Made by a program: the position numbers and the translations under genes. Under the pieces are notes generated by a model. It ran no database searches, was not told the DNA's origin, and saw nothing but the letters and a program-made list of their open reading frames with translations. From Paenibacillus sp. BIHB 4019 (GTDB lineage Bacteria; Bacillota; Bacilli; Paenibacillales; Paenibacillaceae): DNA of 64,000 nucleotides. Where the stretch lies: positions 3,221,001-3,285,000 of the forward strand of contig NZ_CP016808.1 in the NCBI RefSeq assembly GCF_002741035.1. The letters are read 5' to 3'. This document shows positions 60,941-64,000 of the stretch, in pieces; within the stretch, counting starts at the first letter, position 1; each line of letters opens with the position of its first letter.

Positions 60941-61762
60941 CTACCCCTTCGGATTAAATTTGGCCGCAGCCTTATTCATGATCGCGATTACAACGAAAGT
61001 AATGATCATCATCATCGTTGCAATCGCTGACGCCGCATTCCAATCATTCAGCGTAATGGCGTTCTGATACAAAAAGGTTGAGATGACGCGCTGCTTGCCG
61101 CCTAGCAGGGCAGGTGTTGTATAAGCGGTCAAGCTGCCGACGAATACCAGAATGCTGCCGATAATAAGGCCGGGTATGCTTAATGGCACGACGATTTTAC
61201 GGAAGGCAGAAAAGCGGGAAGCGCCGAGGCTTTGCGCCGCTTCTACCAAATCATGATTGATGTTCTCCATTACGCCGACCAGAGTAATCAGAATCAAGGG
61301 CAGAAACAAATGAACCAGGCCAATAATCATGGCGGTTGGCGTGTACAAAATGCTAAGCGGCTCATGAATGAGGCCGATGCTCATTAACGCATTGTTGATT
61401 AGCCCGTTTTTGCCAAGCACGATCATCCAGCTAAAGGAACGTACTACCGAGCTTGTCAGCAGCGGGAATATAGCCAAGGCTAGCAAAATGCTTTTGCCGC
61501 GCGGCGGAAGCTTCGAAATGTAGTAGGCAACGGGAAAGCCGATGACTACGCAAATGATAGTCGTCATAAAGCTGACGAGCAGGGTCGTGCCTAAAATTTC
61601 AAGAAAATAAGCATCCGTTAGAAACTGCGTATAATGGATGAACGTAAAGTGGCCGTCTTGAAACAGGGTAGACCCTACGGTAGCCACAAGCGGGAAAATC
61701 ATAAATAGCGCCAGAAACAGCAAGCCGGGCAAGAGCAGCATATATAAATATCGTTTTTTCAT
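60941..61762 (-). CDS. ABC importer permease, PotB-type
   Basis: This 273-residue permease has six helices and the EAA loop DLVEAAQSLGASRFSAFRKIVVPLSIPG (about 171-198). AGGAG precedes the ATG. It is coupled to the PotC-type permease and follows the nucleoside hydrolase gene by 44 bases in the same direction. Confidence 0.92.
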   Translation of the reverse strand: MKKRYLYMLLLPGLLFLALFMIFPLVATVGSTLFQDGHFTFIHYTQFLTDAYFLEILGTTLLVSFMTTIICVVIGFPVAYYISKLPPRGKSILLALAIFPLLTSSVVRSFSWMIVLGKNGLINNALMSIGLIHEPLSILYTPTAMIIGLVHLFLPLILITLVGVMENINHDLVEAAQSLGASRFSAFRKIVVPLSIPGLIIGSILVFVGSLTAYTTPALLGGKQRVISTFLYQNAITLNDWNAASAIATMMMIITFVVIAIMNKAAAKFNPKG

Positions 61763-61806
61763 TCGTCGATTCTCCTGTCATTATAATTACCGCAGGATTG
61801 AGCTTT

Positions 61807-62748
61807 TTATTGTGCAGTTTGGCTTAATGCGCTGATGAAGCGCGCCAGAAACAGCTCCGCGTCTACTTCCAGGCAAACATCGACGTTAGGCTCGCGCTGC
61901 AGGCGGTTTTGAAAATCGCATACCGTTTGCCCATCGCATAGCTCGCTTTTCGTCTCGACATCGACATAGTAGCGCTCCGACGTAAGAAGCTCAGGCCATA
62001 TTGCCGCGGCAACGGCCAAGGGATCATGCATGGCGCATGCCTGAACGCCGTTGCGCTCGTAATAGCGCAGCATATAATCGGCTGTGCTTGCAGCGACATA
62101 TTCGGCGAGCGGACTATCGCCCATGGAACGGATATGCTCTTTCGTCAGCAGTGCACGCCGCGTTACATCAAGGCCAACCAGGCGCAGCTTTGGAAAGCCT
62201 GCTCCAAGCACGAGCTTTGCCGCTTCCGGATCGACGAACATATTGTATTCGGCCGTTGGCGTCACATTGCCGAAGCCACGGACGACTCCGCCCATGACGA
62301 CAAGCTCCTTCAGCTCATGCATCATTGCCGGGTATTTGCTTATAGCAAGCGCCACATTGGTCAGGGGGCCAGTCGCTACAAGCGTAATTTCGCCAGGATA
62401 CTTCTGCACCTGCTCAATGAGGAAATCAGGACCGAAGCTGTCTTTGCGTATTCGTTCAGTGGAGGGGGCAACCTCTTTGAGCGCACCGCCGAGTCCGTCT
62501 TGTCCATGCACGCGATGCTCGAATACCGGCTTGCGCATAAGCGGCGCGTTGGCTCCGCGGATGACGGGCACGGTATGATTTTTTGCCAAATCTAAAATCT
62601 TGCACGTATTAGCTGTCGCAGTATCTACGGATACGTTGCCATTTACTGTGGAAATGCCGAGCAGTTCAACTTCGCCGCAGCGCAGCGCGAGCAGAATGCC
62701 TAAAGCGTCGTCGATGCCCGTATCGACGTCCAGCATTATTTTTTTCAT
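61807..62748 (-). CDS. Ribonucleoside hydrolase (IunH family)
   Basis: This 313-residue enzyme has the calcium-binding DVDTGIDDALGI motif at residues 7-18, TGPLTNVALA at about 126-135, VMGGVVRGFGNVTPTAEYNMFVDPEAA at 152-178 and the catalytic region around HDPLAVA. It splits nucleosides to base and ribose in the cytoplasm. AAAGGAG precedes the ATG. Sitting inside an ABC importer operon that ends with adenine deaminase, it most likely acts on imported purine nucleoside. Confidence 0.94.
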   Translation of the reverse strand: MKKIMLDVDTGIDDALGILLALRCGEVELLGISTVNGNVSVDTATANTCKILDLAKNHTVPVIRGANAPLMRKPVFEHRVHGQDGLGGALKEVAPSTERIRKDSFGPDFLIEQVQKYPGEITLVATGPLTNVALAISKYPAMMHELKELVVMGGVVRGFGNVTPTAEYNMFVDPEAAKLVLGAGFPKLRLVGLDVTRRALLTKEHIRSMGDSPLAEYVAASTADYMLRYYERNGVQACAMHDPLAVAAAIWPELLTSERYYVDVETKSELCDGQTVCDFQNRLQREPNVDVCLEVDAELFLARFISALSQTAQ

Positions 62749-62790
62749 GAAGGATGTGCTCCTTTCGAAGGTTTCTTCGGCATTGTGATA

Positions 62791-62841
62791 AAAAAGAGCA
62801 GGAGGCCACCAGAAAAGAAGCGGCTGCTCCTTGCTCTTTTT
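62791..62841 (-). terminator. Partial terminator between binding protein and hydrolase
   Basis: AAAAAGAGCAGGAG (62791-62804) pairs with GCTCC and TTGCTCTTTTT ending at 62841, giving a hairpin with a T run on the minus strand. It would let the upstream binding protein be made in excess over the downstream genes. Confidence 0.65.
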
Positions 62842-62872
62842 AAGAGAGAGTAAATCGGGTAAGTGCCTTCGT

Positions 62873-63964
62873 TTAACGTGCTACTTCACGGTTGAAACGA
62901 TCGATCCAGCCTTTGAGATTTTGATTGACGAACGCCATATCAAGCTTGCGAAGCTTTTCTACAACGTCTGCTCCGTAAGTGATGCCTTCCGCTTCTTCAG
63001 CAGTAAGCTTTACATTGGTATTGACCGGAGAATCGATTTTCGCTTTGGCTGACTTCTCCTGTACCTCTTGGCTAAGCTGCCAGTTGATGAATTCCTCAGC
63101 CAGCTCCTTGTTGGCGCTGCCTTTAACTACGTTCATCGTATTGATAACGGCATAAGCGCCTTCAGATGGAGCAACGAATTTCACGCCCGGAACAGCTGTT
63201 TTCAAATCTTTAATGTACATTTCCATAATAGGCCCAGCTGCTGCTTCGCCTTGGGTGAACATATTAATGAACTCGGAGGTTTGACCGTAATATTTCACGA
63301 CGCTGCCATTGAGCTCTGCTAATTTAGTGAAAGCGGAGTCCTCATTAAAAGTATTTCCGCCGTGGGCGGCAGACGCCGCATCCACGACCATCGGCCCGCT
63401 TGTCGCCGTTATATTAGGAAGAATCAGCTTGCCTTTCAGCTCGGGCTTCCAAAGGTCGCTCCACGAGGCAATTTCCATGCCGATAGCCGTAGGATCGTAA
63501 GCGATACCGAAGCGGCCTACCGTATAGGCTGGTCCGTATTGCTCGCCATTTGGCGCTTTAGCAATATCGTATACCTGCTCAAGATTTGGGATTTTGCTGC
63601 GATCGATCGTTTCAAACGCATCTGCTTCAATCCCTTGCTGCGCATAATAATCGGACAAATAAATAACATCTACATTTGAGCTGCCTTGAAGTACCTTGTT
63701 CAATCGCTCCGCATTGTTGCCGATTTCTACGACAATCTCAACATTGTGCTCCTTCTCGAAAGGGGCATATACTTCTTTTTTGAAAAAGTCTTCCGAGAAG
63801 CCCCACGTGGAAACAACTAGCTTTTTGGCTGCTGTGCTTCCTGTATTTGCTGCTGCTGAAGCATCAGGGCTTGCCGCCGTATTGTTGCCGCCGCTGCCAC
63901 AGCCTGCCAATACCATTGCTGCCAGCGAAAATGCAAATAATCCTTTTGCCCAACCTTTGTTCAT
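62873..63964 (-). CDS. ABC importer binding lipoprotein, PotD-like
   Basis: This 363-residue lipoprotein has lipobox LAGC (about 15-18) and a type 2 solute-binding domain: LVVSTWGFSEDFFKKEVYAPFEKEH, VDVIYLSDYYAQQGIE, RFGIAYDPTAIGM, YAVINTMNVVKGSANKELAEEFINW. The ATG at 63964 is preferred over 63988 since the signal peptide begins MNKGW and GGGGGACG lies upstream. It is the first visible gene of the purine operon; the promoter and any riboswitch lie beyond the window edge. Confidence 0.88.
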   Translation of the reverse strand: MNKGWAKGLFAFSLAAMVLAGCGSGGNNTAASPDASAAANTGSTAAKKLVVSTWGFSEDFFKKEVYAPFEKEHNVEIVVEIGNNAERLNKVLQGSSNVDVIYLSDYYAQQGIEADAFETIDRSKIPNLEQVYDIAKAPNGEQYGPAYTVGRFGIAYDPTAIGMEIASWSDLWKPELKGKLILPNITATSGPMVVDAASAAHGGNTFNEDSAFTKLAELNGSVVKYYGQTSEFINMFTQGEAAAGPIMEMYIKDLKTAVPGVKFVAPSEGAYAVINTMNVVKGSANKELAEEFINWQLSQEVQEKSAKAKIDSPVNTNVKLTAEEAEGITYGADVVEKLRKLDMAFVNQNLKGWIDRFNREVAR

Positions 63965-64000
63965 TTCATCGTCCCCCAAAGTTATCAATTTGTTGTTTAT

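Overview
The window looks like chromosomal DNA of a low-to-mid GC, spore-former-type Bacillota, most likely Paenibacillus or a close relative. The reasons are strong AGGAGG ribosome binding sites, frequent TTG/GTG starts, perfect TTGACA-N17-TATAAT promoters, Rex, Fur, cre and CsoR-type operators of Bacillus kind, YesM/YesN two-component pairs, S-layer homology domains, and a dense set of transporter, AraC, PadR, GntR and LacI genes. No rRNA, tRNA, CRISPR array, insertion sequence or phage gene was seen.

Layout. 1-3.9 kb: an AT-rich accessory stretch with a truncated polymorphic-toxin tail (CdiA-type tRNase domain), two copies of its probable immunity gene, a pentapeptide-repeat protein and endonuclease V. 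4-15.7 kb: drug and stress functions, namely HxlR/MFS, a carboxylesterase, DHA2 MFS/PadR, TetR/MFS, YitT, then a copper operon (csoR-copZ-His-rich lipoprotein) and an AraC regulator carrying a 45-bp tandem repeat. 15.9-17.7 kb: an AT-rich gene for a membrane-anchored TPR protein. 17.9-23 kb: a minus-strand operon of a GntR regulator, an SsuABC-type importer and allantoinase, suggesting ureide uptake and use. 23.5-26.6 kb: an SLH protein and a PadR/HAAS pair. 26.7-35.4 kb: an NADH oxidase behind three Rex sites, an orphan LuxR-type response regulator, a DUF4198-like secreted protein, a CopC-CopD fusion and a chemoreceptor.

35.6-43 kb: an amino-acid importer with a PatB/MalY-type C-S lyase on the minus strand, a LacI regulator, and an enoyl-CoA hydratase plus fused CoA-transferase on the plus strand. 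The same TAGATCGATCTA palindrome lies in front of both operons. 43.2-45.3 kb: a Fur-controlled AraC domain joined in frame to a siderophore-binding lipoprotein, with a second promoter and Fur box buried at the joint. 45.5-54.2 kb: a YesM/YesN pair followed by a sugar importer, a 2-hydroxyacid dehydrogenase and a DapA-family aldolase. These face a convergent gntR-uxuA-uxuB operon for hexuronate catabolism (54.4-57 kb). 57.3-64 kb: a minus-strand purine salvage operon made of a Pot-type ABC importer, a nucleoside hydrolase and adenine deaminase.

Themes: two separate purine/ureide uptake-and-degradation operons, two copper loci, and many regulators whose likely operators can be read directly as dyads. 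The most unusual items are the AraC/siderophore-binder continuous reading frame with an internal Fur box, the LacI palindrome shared by two divergent operons, and the Pot-type importer locked to purine salvage genes.
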